A stretch of 48,785 bases of DNA, from positions 1 to 48,785 of the forward strand of contig JAFRDM010000037.1 of NCBI GenBank assembly GCA_017403885.1. The letters are read 5' to 3'. Position 1 is the stretch's first letter. Every line of letters starts with the position of its first letter. The notes beneath the pieces were generated by a model. That model was not told the DNA's origin and ran no database searches. It worked only from the letters and a program-made list of their open reading frames with translations. The position numbers and the translations under genes were made by a program. Shown here piece by piece: positions 39,393-48,231 of this stretch. The stretch comes from Oscillospiraceae bacterium. Lineage in GTDB: Bacteria > Bacillota > Clostridia > Oscillospirales > Oscillospiraceae.

Positions 39393-39519
39393 GCCTTTTG
39401 CCGGCCGCTGTTCCGAAGACAAAAAACCGGAGGAAAATGCTGCAAAAACTTGAAGTTTGACGAAATAAGGAGTATGATAAACAAGACACGGCAGGGGGCG
39501 ACTTGCAGGAAAAAACATA

Positions 39520-39548
39520 TTGCACGGCAAGGCGACAGAGCGTATAAT
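39520..39548 (+). promoter_or_regulatory. Sigma-A promoter of the hyp operon
   Basis: TTGCAC at 39520-39525, a 17-base spacer and TATAAT at 39543-39548, 45 bases before the TTG start of hypF. The rest of 39393-39519 shows no gene I trust. Confidence 0.82.
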
Positions 39549-39592
39549 ATTGCCGGAAAAATAACGAGATTTTTGGCGGAGGAAACGCGGTC

Positions 39593-41827
39593 TTGGAGAG
39601 GGTCCTGATACACATACACGGCATCGTCCAGGGCGTGGGCTTCCGCCCCTTTATTCATAAACAGGTACTGCACTACGCGCTGCGCGGCACGATCAAAAAC
39701 ACCTCCTCCGGCGTCGAGCTGGAGCTGGAGGGCGAGCGCCCCGAACTGGAGCGCTTTATCGCGGACCTGCCGGAAAAGGCCCCGAAGCTCGCCGTCATCG
39801 AGCGTGTGGAAACAGACTTTTCTCCCGAGCTCAAGGGCTTTCGGGATTTTCAGATTTTATCGAGCAAAACCGAGGCGCAGCGCAACACGCTCATTTCGCC
39901 GGACATCGGCATCTGTGAGGACTGCCTGCGCGAACTGCGCGACCCGTCCGATCGCCGTTACCGCTATCCCTTCATCAACTGCACGAACTGCGGCCCGCGC
40001 TTCACGATCATCAAGGACGTGCCCTACGACCGGGCCAAGACCTCGATGAGCGCTTTCCCGATGTGCCCGGACTGCGACCGGGAATATCACAACATCGAAA
40101 ACCGCCGCTACCACGCCCAGCCGGACTGCTGTCCGGTCTGCGGCCCGCATGTGTATTATCTCGACGCGGCGGGCGAACGCGTGGAGGGCGACGCGGTCGA
40201 GCTGGCCCGCGCGGCGCTCAAAGAGGGAAAGATCGTCGCGATCAAAGGTCTGGGCGGCATGCACCTCGCCTGCCGCTGCGACGATCCCGCCATCGCGCGG
40301 ACGCTGCGCCGGCGCAAGCAGCGCGACGAAAAGCCCTTCGCGATCATGTGCCGCGACGCCGCGGCCGCGAAAAAGATCTGCTTTGTCGGCGCGGAAGAGG
40401 AAAAGCTCTTGAATTCCTTCCGGCGGCCGATCGTGCTGCTGGAAAAGCGCGGAGAGATCCTGACGCATCTGAGCGAGAACGGCTACGTGGGCGTGATGCT
40501 GCCCTATACGCCGCTGCATTATCTCGTGTTCGGGGACGATATCGACATGCTCGTGATGACGAGCGCCAACCTCTCCGACACGCCGATCATGTACCGGAAC
40601 GACGAGGCGATTGAAAAGCTCTCCGGCATTGCGGACGGCTTTCTTCTGCATGACCGCGATATCCAGACCCGCTGCGACGACTCGCTGTGCTTCTGCCTCG
40701 GCGGAGGCGAGTATTTTCTCCGCCGTTCGCGCGGCTATGTGCCCTTTCCGGTGTCGACGCACGAGGACCTGGGGATGGCGCTCGCCTGCGGGGCCGAGCA
40801 GAAGGCGAGCTTCTGCCTGAGCAAAGGGAACTATGTCTTTCCCAGCCAGCACATCGGCGATCTGAAAAACATCGAGACCTACGAAAACTATACCCGGCAG
40901 ATCCGGCACTTTGAGCGGCTGTTCGACGTCAGGCCGACGCTGCTCGCCTGCGACCTCCATCCGGATTATCTCTCCACGACCTACGCCGCCGAGCGCGCCG
41001 AGGAGGAGAACATCCCGCTCGTCCGCGTCCAGCACCATCACGCCCACATGGCAGCCTGCATGGCGGACAACGCTCTTTCGGGCGAGGTCATCGGCCTTGT
41101 CTGGGACGGCGTCGGCTACGGCACGGACGGCACGAGCTGGGGCGCCGAATGCCTCGTCGGCGGCTACCGCGGCTTCCGCCGCGAAGGCAGCATCAGGGAG
41201 ATCCCCCTTATCGGCGGCGACGCCGTGACGAAGGATCCGATGCGCGTCGCCTGGGCGCTGCTGCGGGAGTCGGGGGAGAGCGTTCACCGCTTCAAGGACG
41301 GTCCCGCGTGGGCCTTCATGCTCGACAATTCTCTCAACTGCCCGCTCTCGAGCGGCATGGGCCGCCTGTTCGACGGCGTGTCCGCCATCCTGGGCGTCAA
41401 AGAGACCTGCAGCTACGAGGGCCAGGGCGCCGTGCTGCTGGAGGCCGCTGCGAAAGCGGACGAGGGCGCGTACCCGGTCTCCTTTGAGGAGACAGACGGC
41501 GTGCGGCGCTTCGACTGGCGCGAGATGATCCGCCGGATCGTCAGAGATCAGGCCGACGGGGTCGACCGCGGCGTGATCGCCGCGCGCTTCCACAACACGC
41601 TCGTCGACATGGCCGTGCGCCAGTGCGTTCATGCGCGGGAGATGAGCGGGCTCGAGCGCGTTGTGCTCTCGGGAGGCAGCTTTCAGAATATGTATATGAT
41701 GCGCCGTCTTCCGGCGGCGCTGGAAAAAGAGGGCTTCACGGTCTACCGCCACCGCAGGGTCTCGCCCAACGACGAGGGCCTTTCGCTGGGGCAGATCATG
41801 ATCGCAAAGGCCCGGATGGAGCGGTAA
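39593..41827 (+). CDS. hypF: Hydrogenase maturation carbamoyltransferase HypF
   Basis: The 744-residue protein makes the thiocarbamate on HypE that becomes the cyanide ligands of the [NiFe] site. Domains in order: acylphosphatase (HGIVQGVGFRPFIH, about 8-90), two zinc fingers (CEDC...CTNC about 108-133; CPDC...CPVC about 158-183), YrdC-like (KIVAIKGLGGMHLACR, about 215-390) and Kae1-like carbamoyltransferase (HHHAHMAACMADN, WDGVGYGTDGTSWGAE, about 400-744). The start is TTG 39593 behind GGAGGAAA. It opens hypFCDE, which in turn precedes the hydrogenase genes. Confidence 0.97.
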   Translation: MERVLIHIHGIVQGVGFRPFIHKQVLHYALRGTIKNTSSGVELELEGERPELERFIADLPEKAPKLAVIERVETDFSPELKGFRDFQILSSKTEAQRNTLISPDIGICEDCLRELRDPSDRRYRYPFINCTNCGPRFTIIKDVPYDRAKTSMSAFPMCPDCDREYHNIENRRYHAQPDCCPVCGPHVYYLDAAGERVEGDAVELARAALKEGKIVAIKGLGGMHLACRCDDPAIARTLRRRKQRDEKPFAIMCRDAAAAKKICFVGAEEEKLLNSFRRPIVLLEKRGEILTHLSENGYVGVMLPYTPLHYLVFGDDIDMLVMTSANLSDTPIMYRNDEAIEKLSGIADGFLLHDRDIQTRCDDSLCFCLGGGEYFLRRSRGYVPFPVSTHEDLGMALACGAEQKASFCLSKGNYVFPSQHIGDLKNIETYENYTRQIRHFERLFDVRPTLLACDLHPDYLSTTYAAERAEEENIPLVRVQHHHAHMAACMADNALSGEVIGLVWDGVGYGTDGTSWGAECLVGGYRGFRREGSIREIPLIGGDAVTKDPMRVAWALLRESGESVHRFKDGPAWAFMLDNSLNCPLSSGMGRLFDGVSAILGVKETCSYEGQGAVLLEAAAKADEGAYPVSFEETDGVRRFDWREMIRRIVRDQADGVDRGVIAARFHNTLVDMAVRQCVHAREMSGLERVVLSGGSFQNMYMMRRLPAALEKEGFTVYRHRRVSPNDEGLSLGQIMIAKARMER

Positions 41828-41830
41828 GAC

Positions 41831-42049
41831 ATGTGTTTGGCGATTCCTTTTCAATTGGTTGAAATAAACGGCACGACCGCCGTCGGCGAGGCGCTGGGCA
41901 TGAAGCGGGAGATCCGCGTGGATTTCATCCCGGAGCCGAAGAAGGGCGACTATGTGATCGTGCACGCGGGCTTCGCCATCGAACGCCTGGGCGAACAGCA
42001 GGCGCTGGAGGATCTCGAGGCCTGGGAGGAGATGCGCGATGTCCTTTGA
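41831..42049 (+). CDS. hypC: Hydrogenase maturation chaperone HypC
   Basis: A 72-residue protein starting MCLAIPFQLVEI. Cys2, exposed after Met removal, holds the Fe(CN)2CO unit between HypD and the large subunit. The EIRVDFIPEPKKGDYVIVHAGFAIE stretch is the family's beta-barrel core. It begins 3 bases after hypF and overlaps hypD by 11 bases, so the three are coupled. Confidence 0.96.
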   Translation: MCLAIPFQLVEINGTTAVGEALGMKREIRVDFIPEPKKGDYVIVHAGFAIERLGEQQALEDLEAWEEMRDVL

Positions 42050-43106
42050 CGCTCAGCGCGTGCTCGAAGCCATCCGCGCCCTGCCTCTCGGCGAGATCCG
42101 GCTGATGGAGGTCTGCGGCACGCACACCATGGCCATCGCCAAAAGCGGCCTGCGCTCGATGCTCCCCGAAAACATCAAGCTGCTCTCGGGGCCCGGCTGC
42201 CCGGTCTGCGTCACGCCCGGCGAGGTCATCGACGCGGTGCTCGAGCTGGCGATGCGCCCCGGCCTGATCATTACGACCTACGGCGACATGGTGCGCGTCC
42301 CCGGCAGCACGCCGGGCGACAATCTTGCCCGCCGCCGCGCGCTCGGCGCAAAGATCGAGGTCGTCTACTCGCCCGTGGACGCCGTAGGGATCGCAAGGGA
42401 GAATCCCGACAAGGAGATCGTGTTCCTCGGCGTCGGATTTGAGACGACCGCCCCCGGTACCGCCGCCGCCGTGCTGACGGCGAAGGAAAACGGCGTGAAA
42501 AACTTCTCGCTTTTCTCGATGCTCAAGACCGTCGAGCCCGCGCTGCGCGCGCTGATCGCTTCGGAGGGCTTCAACGTACAGGGTTTTCTCTGCCCCGGCC
42601 ATGTGGCCACGATCATCGGCGGGGAAGGCTTTGAATTCCTCCCGCGAGATTACGGCCTGCCCGCCGTCATCAGCGGCTTCGAGCCGGAGGATATCCTTTC
42701 CTCGGTTTATTTGCTTACCAGACAGCTTGCCGAAGGGAAGAGCCTCGTACAGAACGAATATCGCCGCGCCGTCGCGCCGCAGGGAAATCCGCTGGCGCGC
42801 GCGATGATGGAAAAATGCTTTGCCCCGCGCCGCGACCTCTGGCGCGGCCTCGGCGCGATCGAGGAGAGCGGTCTCGCGCTGCGGGACGAGCTGGCGGAGT
42901 ATGACGCGGAAAAGAAGTTCGGGATCGCATACAAAACCGCTGCCGGGCCTACGGCCTGCCGCTGCGGCGAGGTCATCACCGGAAGGCTCTCCCCCGCGCA
43001 GTGTCCGCTCTTCGGAAAACGCTGCGTGCCGGAGGATCCGGTCGGCCCGTGCATGGTCTCCTCGGAGGGGGCCTGTGCGGCGTATTACAAATACCAAACG
43101 GTGTAG
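42039..43106 (+). CDS. hypD: Hydrogenase maturation iron-sulfur protein HypD
   Basis: The 355-residue HypD assembles the Fe(CN)2CO group with HypC and HypE. It shows MEVCGTHT (Cys at about 24), LLSGPGCPVCVTP, TTYGDMVRVPG, GFETTAPGTA and QGFLCPGHVATIIG. The C-terminal [4Fe-4S] region has CRCGEVITGRLSPAQCPLFGKRC and a final Cys-containing stretch. It overlaps hypC by 11 bases; hypE begins 8 bases later. Confidence 0.97.
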   Translation: MSFDAQRVLEAIRALPLGEIRLMEVCGTHTMAIAKSGLRSMLPENIKLLSGPGCPVCVTPGEVIDAVLELAMRPGLIITTYGDMVRVPGSTPGDNLARRRALGAKIEVVYSPVDAVGIARENPDKEIVFLGVGFETTAPGTAAAVLTAKENGVKNFSLFSMLKTVEPALRALIASEGFNVQGFLCPGHVATIIGGEGFEFLPRDYGLPAVISGFEPEDILSSVYLLTRQLAEGKSLVQNEYRRAVAPQGNPLARAMMEKCFAPRRDLWRGLGAIEESGLALRDELAEYDAEKKFGIAYKTAAGPTACRCGEVITGRLSPAQCPLFGKRCVPEDPVGPCMVSSEGACAAYYKYQTV

Positions 43107-43114
43107 AGGCGTCT

Positions 43115-44113
43115 ATGGACGAGATCATTACGCTCGATTACGGCAGCGGGGGGAAAAAGACCTCGCGGCTGATCGAAAATATGCTGCTGCCCGCCTTTTC
43201 CAACAGCGCGCTCGAGGCGCTGGGCGACGGCGCGATCCTCTCCGGCGCGGAAAAGCTGGTCTTTTCCACCGACAGCTTCGTCGTTTCCCCGCTCTTCTTC
43301 CCGGGCGGCGACGTCGGGAAGCTCGCGGTCTGCGGCACGGTGAACGACGTCTCGGTCTGCGGCGGCGTGCCGAAGTATCTGAGCTGCGCCTTCGTGATCG
43401 AAGAGGGCTTCGAGACGGAAAAGCTCGCGCGCATCGTCGATTCCATGTCCCGCGCGGCGAAGGCCGCCGGCGTCGAGATCGTCACCGGCGACACCAAGGT
43501 CGTCGAGCGCGGCCGCGGCGACGGGGTCTATATCAATACCGCGGGCATAGGCTTTCTTAAGTACCCCGGCCTGAGTCCCCGGAGCATCCGCCCGGGCGAC
43601 GCGGTGATCGTATCCGGCACCGTGGGCGATCACGGCACGGCCGTGATGCTCGCGCGCAGCGGCATGATGGAAGGGGAGCTCCGCTCCGACTGCACGGCCC
43701 TGAACGGCCTTTGCGAGGCGATCCTTTCCTCCGGCGCGGCGGTGCGCGTGCTGCGCGATCCCACGCGCGGCGGCGTCGCGACGACGCTGTGCGAGTTCGT
43801 CGAGGGCTCGGCGCTTTCGATCGAGCTCGAAGAAGAAAAGATCCCCGTCCGGGACGGCGTGCGCGCGGCCTGCGGGATGCTCGGCCTCGATCCGCTGTAC
43901 TGCGCCAACGAGGGCAAGCTCCTGTGCGTTGTCGCCGCAGAGGGCTGCGGCAAGGTCCTCGACGCGATGCGCGCGACGGAGGAGGGGAAAGACGCCGCCG
44001 TCATCGGCCGCGTCTCGCAGAGCTATCCCGGCAAGGTCGTGATGAAAACGGCCTTCGGCGGCAGCCGCATCCTGCAGAAGCTCGCGGGGGCGCAGCTGCC
44101 CAGAATATGTTGA
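43115..44113 (+). CDS. hypE: Hydrogenase maturation dehydratase HypE
   Basis: From ATG 43115 the protein has 332 residues. HypE uses ATP to dehydrate the thiocarbamate on its C-terminal Cys to thiocyanate. The C-terminal PRIC motif with Cys332 is intact. PurM-like marks are DYGSGGKKTSRLIE, FSTDSFVVSPLFFPGGDVGKLAV and GDHGTAVM. Alternative in-frame starts upstream fall inside hypD and are not needed. The stop overlaps the candidate promoter of the hydrogenase genes. Confidence 0.96.
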   Translation: MDEIITLDYGSGGKKTSRLIENMLLPAFSNSALEALGDGAILSGAEKLVFSTDSFVVSPLFFPGGDVGKLAVCGTVNDVSVCGGVPKYLSCAFVIEEGFETEKLARIVDSMSRAAKAAGVEIVTGDTKVVERGRGDGVYINTAGIGFLKYPGLSPRSIRPGDAVIVSGTVGDHGTAVMLARSGMMEGELRSDCTALNGLCEAILSSGAAVRVLRDPTRGGVATTLCEFVEGSALSIELEEEKIPVRDGVRAACGMLGLDPLYCANEGKLLCVVAAEGCGKVLDAMRATEEGKDAAVIGRVSQSYPGKVVMKTAFGGSRILQKLAGAQLPRIC

Positions 44114-44137
44114 TAATAGCCGCAAGGCATTTATCAT
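44110..44137 (+). promoter_or_regulatory. Candidate promoter of the hydrogenase structural genes
   Basis: TTGATA at 44110-44115, a 16-base spacer and TATCAT at 44132-44137. It overlaps the hypE stop and lies 48 bases before ATG 44185, giving the structural genes a start independent of hypFCDE. Confidence 0.5.
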
Positions 44138-44184
44138 AAATCTGTCGCAAATATTTTTAATACGGGAAAACAGAGGTGAAACGA

Positions 44185-44592
44185 ATGCAGGTGCAAGAGT
44201 ACAAAAAGATCATGATCGACAAGGATCAGATCGTACCCGTTGCAGAGCGCATGAGGAAGAAGGAGATCTGGCTGACCATGATCCACGGCTTCGTCAACAA
44301 GGAGGGGCAGATGGAGATCTGCTACGACTACCAGGTGGAACCCGTCATCGAGTCCTACCACGTGGTCGGAGAGATGACCGTCCCCTCCATCGGCGATATC
44401 TACGATGTCGCCGCCCAGTGGCCGGAGCGTGAGATCAACGAGCTCTTCGGCGTCACCTTCGAGGGACTGGACGTGTCCAAGCGTCTGTTCCTGCCGGAGG
44501 ACATGCTGGAGACGCAGGGCAAGGGCCAGATCATGGTCACTCCCTTGAGCGAGCTGCGTCGGCTGAACAGAGAGGAGGCTGAGGAGACATGA
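44185..44592 (+). CDS. NuoC-like subunit of energy-converting [NiFe] hydrogenase (EchD/MbhK type)
   Basis: The best start is ATG 44185, seven bases after GAGGT; a GTG at 44176 lies within that ribosome site. The 135-residue product resembles the 30-kDa complex I subunit: DIYDVAAQWPEREINELFGVTFEG is the family motif. In group 4 hydrogenases this subunit sits with the large and small subunits in the peripheral arm. It overlaps the large-subunit gene by four bases (ATGA). Confidence 0.85.
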   Translation: MQVQEYKKIMIDKDQIVPVAERMRKKEIWLTMIHGFVNKEGQMEICYDYQVEPVIESYHVVGEMTVPSIGDIYDVAAQWPEREINELFGVTFEGLDVSKRLFLPEDMLETQGKGQIMVTPLSELRRLNREEAEET

Positions 44593-45671
44593 GCTACATC
44601 CTTCCCATCGGACCTTACCATCCCGCGCTGGAGGAGCCGGTACACGCCAGGCTCTACACCGAGGGCGAGGTCATCCAGGATGCCGAGGTCTTCGTCGGCT
44701 ACAACCACCGCGGCATCGAAAAGCTCGCGACCGAGCGCAACGCGATCCAGACCCTCGTGCTGGTCGAGCGTGTGTGCGGCATCTGCTCGCACTCTCACGC
44801 CTTTACCTACGCGATGGCCGTGGAGAACATCAACCAGCTCGAGGTCCCCAAGAGAGGCGCCTATATCCGCGTCATCACCGCGGAGCTGGAGAGACTGCAC
44901 TCCCACTTCCTGTGGCTGGGCATCGCCTGCCACATCATCGGCCACGACAGCATGTTCATGCACATCTGGGACGAGCGCGAGCTGGTCATGGATCTGCTGG
45001 AGAAGCTGTCCGGCAACCGCGTGAACTACGCCATGGTCACGATCGGCGGCGCGCGCCGCGACGTCGACGACGATCTGCGCCGCGAGATCCTGGACGCCTG
45101 CGACAAGCTCAAGGCGCCGCTGGACCGCATCGTGGAGATCGCGCTGACCGACAAGACCATTGCGATGCGCACCAAGGGCGTCGGCGTGCTGACGAGAGAG
45201 GACGCGGTCCGTCTCGGCGCGCTCGGCCCGCACGCGAGAGCTTCGGGCGTCAACATCGACGTCCGCAAGGACTCGCCCTATTCCTGCTATGAAGACTTCG
45301 ACTTCGACGTCCCCGTCGTGGACAGCGGCGACGTGTTCGCCCGCGTGGTCGTGCGTGCCCTCGAATGCTACGAGAGCATCAAGATCCTCCGTCAGGCGCT
45401 CGAGAATCTGCCCGAGGGCCCGATCAATCTCGGCACGAAGCTGCCGAAGATCAAGGAGGGCATGGCCGTCACCCGCCACGAGGCGCCGCGCGGCCAGCTG
45501 ACCTATATGGTGGTCGGCGACAACGCGTTCAACAACTACCGCGTGATCGCGCACGTCCCCTCGTACAAGAACACGCCCACCGTGCCGCACATGCTGCGCG
45601 GAAACACGGTGGCCGACGCGGGCTTGATCATCGCGAGCATCGACCCCTGCTTCAGCTGCCTCGACCGGTAA
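44589..45671 (+). CDS. Group 4 [NiFe] hydrogenase large subunit (EchE/MbhL type, NuoD-like)
   Basis: The 360-residue protein carries both nickel-binding pairs: C63/C66 in RVCGICSHSH and C354/C357 in DPCFSCLDR. It is therefore a hydrogenase and not complex I NuoD, which lacks them. The N-terminal GPYHPALEEPVH and HSHFLWLGIACHIIGHDS also fit. The chain ends at the Arg right after the second pair, so there is no C-terminal extension for a maturation protease. It would reduce protons with ferredoxin electrons. hypA follows after one base. Confidence 0.92.
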   Translation: MSYILPIGPYHPALEEPVHARLYTEGEVIQDAEVFVGYNHRGIEKLATERNAIQTLVLVERVCGICSHSHAFTYAMAVENINQLEVPKRGAYIRVITAELERLHSHFLWLGIACHIIGHDSMFMHIWDERELVMDLLEKLSGNRVNYAMVTIGGARRDVDDDLRREILDACDKLKAPLDRIVEIALTDKTIAMRTKGVGVLTREDAVRLGALGPHARASGVNIDVRKDSPYSCYEDFDFDVPVVDSGDVFARVVVRALECYESIKILRQALENLPEGPINLGTKLPKIKEGMAVTRHEAPRGQLTYMVVGDNAFNNYRVIAHVPSYKNTPTVPHMLRGNTVADAGLIIASIDPCFSCLDR

Positions 45672-45672
45672 G

Positions 45673-46014
45673 ATGCACGAACTGGCGCTTACCGAAGGGA
45701 TCATCAACATCATCAACTCCCAGCAGGAGCAGGAGGGCTTTTCCAGAGTCCTGGAGATCCGCCTGCGCGTGGGCGAATACTCCGGCATCGTGCCGGAGTG
45801 CATCCGCGAATTCTTCCCCATCGCCGCCAAGGACAGCGCGGCGGAAAAGGCCGAGCTGGTCATCGAGCCGGTCAGGGCCGCCTTCCGCTGTCTCGACTGC
45901 GGCTACGAGGGGGAGATCGAGCGAAAAAGCGCCTGCTGCCCCGTGTGCGGTAGCACGGCCGTGCGGCTCACCGCCGGGAGAGAATTCTTTGTTGAAAGTT
46001 TGAAAGTGGAATAA
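45673..46014 (+). CDS. hypA: Hydrogenase nickel-insertion protein HypA
   Basis: A 113-residue HypA with the nickel ligand His2 (MHELALTEGI) and the zinc site CLDC...CCPVC at about 76-95. It delivers nickel to the large subunit. Unusually, it is placed between the large subunit gene and the Mrp-like module, and not in hypFCDE. hypB is absent from the window. Confidence 0.95.
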   Translation: MHELALTEGIINIINSQQEQEGFSRVLEIRLRVGEYSGIVPECIREFFPIAAKDSAAEKAELVIEPVRAAFRCLDCGYEGEIERKSACCPVCGSTAVRLTAGREFFVESLKVE

Positions 46015-46037
46015 ACATAGGAAGGAGAGGATTTCTC

Positions 46038-46556
46038 TTGCAAAAAACGCGCTTCCCCGCAGTGCTGAGCACCTTTGTCGTCTGCTTCGCGTTCTGGATC
46101 CTCCTGACATGGAGCTTCAAGGTCCAGGAGCTGGCGGCGGGCGCGGTGGTCAGCCTGGCGGCGGCCCTGTTTGCGTCGCGCTTCTTCATTCAGGAGAAAG
46201 CGTTCCGCCTCGTCCATCCGCGCCGCTTCTTCAGCCTGCTTGTCTATGTGTTCGTCTTCCTCGGCGAACTGCTCAAGGCCAACCTTGACATGGCAAGACG
46301 CTGCTTCGGCGGCTGCAAGGACGTCAACCCCGGCATCGTGAAGGTCCCCGTGGACCTGCCCGACGGCTACGCCGAGGCGATGCTGGCCAATTCCATCACC
46401 CTCACACCCGGCACCATCACGCTGGACATCGCCGAGGAGGACGGAAAGGACTACTACTACATCCACTGGATCGACGTCGCCGAGACCGACCGTGTCAAGG
46501 CCGGCGAGATCATCAAGGGCAGGATGGAGAAATGGATCGGGAGGATTTGGAAATGA
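46038..46556 (+). CDS. mnhE: MnhE/MrpE-like subunit (MbhA type)
   Basis: The start is TTG 46038, behind GGAGAGG, giving 172 residues. Two N-terminal helices (LSTFVVCFAFWILLTWSF and LVYVFVFLGELLKANLDMA) and the C-terminal domain ANSITLTPGTITLDI match MrpE of Na+/H+ antiporters. It opens an Mrp-like module that, in Mbh hydrogenases, makes the Na+ translocating part. It overlaps the next gene as ATGA. Confidence 0.9.
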   Translation: MQKTRFPAVLSTFVVCFAFWILLTWSFKVQELAAGAVVSLAAALFASRFFIQEKAFRLVHPRRFFSLLVYVFVFLGELLKANLDMARRCFGGCKDVNPGIVKVPVDLPDGYAEAMLANSITLTPGTITLDIAEEDGKDYYYIHWIDVAETDRVKAGEIIKGRMEKWIGRIWK

Positions 46557-46834
46557 GTGATATTCTGATTTTCTCCGTGGCCTTCGCCTGCCTGGCCTTC
46601 ATCAACCTCTACAGGCTGATCAAGGGCCCCACGGCCGCCGACCGGATGGTCGCCGGCGACGCGGCGGACACACTGATCTGCTGCGCGATGATCCTCTTCT
46701 CGCTCTTTTCCGGAAGAGGCATTTATCTGGACCTTGCGATCATCACGGCGATGCTCGGCATCATCGACACGCTGCTGGTCGGTCGCTATCTCGAAGGAAG
46801 GGGGTGGAACGATGGCTCTGCGGATCGTCATTGA
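46553..46834 (+). CDS. mnhF: MnhF/MrpF-like subunit (MbhB type)
   Basis: A 93-residue protein with three helices and the MrpF motif RLIKGPTAADRMVAGDAADTL. Its start overlaps the mnhE stop. It overlaps mnhG by 23 bases, so expression is tightly coupled. Confidence 0.9.
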   Translation: MSDILIFSVAFACLAFINLYRLIKGPTAADRMVAGDAADTLICCAMILFSLFSGRGIYLDLAIITAMLGIIDTLLVGRYLEGRGWNDGSADRH

Positions 46835-47159
46835 CGTTTTGATCGGCATCGGCCTGGTTTTCGCCCTTGCCGGAACGAAGGGCATTATCAAAATGCCCGA
46901 CACCTTCTGCCGCATGCAGGCTTCCACCTGCGTCAACACGATGGGCGTGATCGGCGTAGCTCTCGGCGCTCTGCTCTATGCGATCTTCATCATGGGCAGC
47001 GTCTCCGCCGCGATCAAGATCGCGGTGATCGCCCTGCTGATCATCACCGTCAATCCCATCGGCGCGCACGCGATCGCCAAGGGCGCCTACCGCGCCGGCA
47101 TCCGCCCCGACAAGCCGATGGAGACCGATGATTTGGGGAGGGATCTGGGAAATGAGTAA
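46812..47159 (+). CDS. mnhG: MnhG/MrpG-like subunit (MbhC type)
   Basis: The ATG at 46812 has GGAAGGGGG upstream, giving 115 residues with three helices. GTKGIIKMPDTFCRMQASTCVNTMGVIG is the MrpG signature, and NPIGAHAIAKGAYRAGI ends the family core. It overlaps the DUF4040 gene by eight bases. Confidence 0.9.
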   Translation: MALRIVIDVLIGIGLVFALAGTKGIIKMPDTFCRMQASTCVNTMGVIGVALGALLYAIFIMGSVSAAIKIAVIALLIITVNPIGAHAIAKGAYRAGIRPDKPMETDDLGRDLGNE

Positions 47160-47412
47160 TGTCATGGTCATTCTCGACGTTCTCGTCGTCACCGGACTTT
47201 GCGTGTCCGCGATCCTCGCCTGCCACCTCGACAATCTGCTCTCGGCCGTTATCGCCCTGAGCGTGACCGGCATCTTCGCGGCCGCGGCTTTCCTGATCAT
47301 GCACGCGCCCGACGTCGCGATCTCCGAGCTGGCAGTCGGCGCCGCCCTCAGCCCGCTGATCTTCATCGTCACGCTGAAAAAGATCAAAGGCAAAGGAGGG
47401 GACGAGTCATGA
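47152..47412 (+). CDS. DUF4040/MbhD-like subunit (MrpA C-terminal fragment)
   Basis: An 86-residue protein with three helices and ALSVTGIFAAAAFLIMHAPDVAISELAVGAAL. This matches MbhD, a separate small protein corresponding to part of the C-terminal region of MrpA. The buried Asp and Glu in HAPDVAISE are typical of ion path residues. It ends in an ATGA overlap with the next gene. Confidence 0.85.
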   Translation: MSNVMVILDVLVVTGLCVSAILACHLDNLLSAVIALSVTGIFAAAAFLIMHAPDVAISELAVGAALSPLIFIVTLKKIKGKGGDES

Positions 47413-47768
47413 AGAAGTTCCTCACCTACGTCTGCCTTGGCGTAATGCTCGTCGCGATGCTCTGCGGCGCACTGGGCATGGCCCGGATGCCCCGCACCTA
47501 CGACGGCCGCAACGCCGCGGTGAGCGTCTATGATCTTCAGCAGAATCCGGAGAGCTACAACGATTCCGTCGCCGACGGCGCCGCCGCCGCGATCGTGCAG
47601 CAGAACCTCTCCGAGACCCATTCGGTCAACGACGTGACCTCGATCGTCTTCGACTTCCGTGGTTATGATACCATGGGCGAGGCGTTCATCCTGATCACGG
47701 CGGTCGCCGGCTCCGCGGTCATCCTCTTTACGAAAAAGGCAAAGGAGGAGAGCAAAGATGGAGAATAA
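47409..47768 (+). CDS. MbhE-like membrane subunit
   Basis: This 119-residue protein has one N-terminal helix (TYVCLGVMLVAMLCGALG), a hydrophilic middle of about 70 residues and a second helix, FRGYDTMGEAFILITAVAGSAVILF. The FDFRGYDTMGE motif is shared by MbhE and the matching part of MrpA/MrpB. It overlaps the following gene by 11 bases. Confidence 0.82.
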   Translation: MKKFLTYVCLGVMLVAMLCGALGMARMPRTYDGRNAAVSVYDLQQNPESYNDSVADGAAAAIVQQNLSETHSVNDVTSIVFDFRGYDTMGEAFILITAVAGSAVILFTKKAKEESKDGE

Positions 47769-48219
47769 GCCCCGCTTCAAGAACGTGATCCTGCGCTGCG
47801 GCGCGGACAAGATCCTCCCCGTGGCCCTGGTCTACATGTTCTATATCATCCTCCACGGCCACCTGAGCCCCGGCGGCGGCTTCCAGGGCGGCGTGCTGAT
47901 GGTCGGCATCGTGACGCTGATTTACTTCGGCCACGGCTATGAGACCACCCTGCAGGCGGTCCACCCGCATTTCCTCCACGGCGCGGAGGGCTTCATGTCC
48001 ATCCTCTACGTCGCGGCGGCCATGCTCGGCGTCGCCTACCTCGGCAACTTCTGCCAGAACGTATTTTCCAACATCGGCAATATCGGCGACCTCTTCAGCT
48101 CGGGCACGATCTTCATCATGGACACGATCGTCGGCCTGAAGGTGCTCACGGGCGTCGGTGTGCTGGCGGTCACGATGCTCGGCCTGCTGATGGTCAAGGG
48201 CACCGACGAGAAAGAATGA
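47758..48219 (+). CDS. mnhB: MnhB/MrpB-like subunit (MbhF type)
   Basis: The 153-residue protein has four helices with the MrpB signature YIILHGHLSPGGGFQGGVLM at about 31-50. GAGGAGAG precedes the ATG. It follows MbhE in the same order as in archaeal Mbh loci. Confidence 0.9.
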   Translation: MENKPRFKNVILRCGADKILPVALVYMFYIILHGHLSPGGGFQGGVLMVGIVTLIYFGHGYETTLQAVHPHFLHGAEGFMSILYVAAAMLGVAYLGNFCQNVFSNIGNIGDLFSSGTIFIMDTIVGLKVLTGVGVLAVTMLGLLMVKGTDEKE

Positions 48220-48231
48220 GGTGGAAGAGAT

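Noticed and set aside
39437-39460. A seven-codon frame (MLQKLEV) behind a GGAGG, as a possible leader peptide
   Set aside because: It lies upstream of the hypF promoter, so it would not be in the hypF transcript, and no attenuator structure accompanies it.
39475-39608. A 44-codon plus-strand frame beginning MINKTRQGATC upstream of hypF
   Set aside because: It runs through the clear hypF promoter and into hypF, and its GGAG is only two bases from the ATG.
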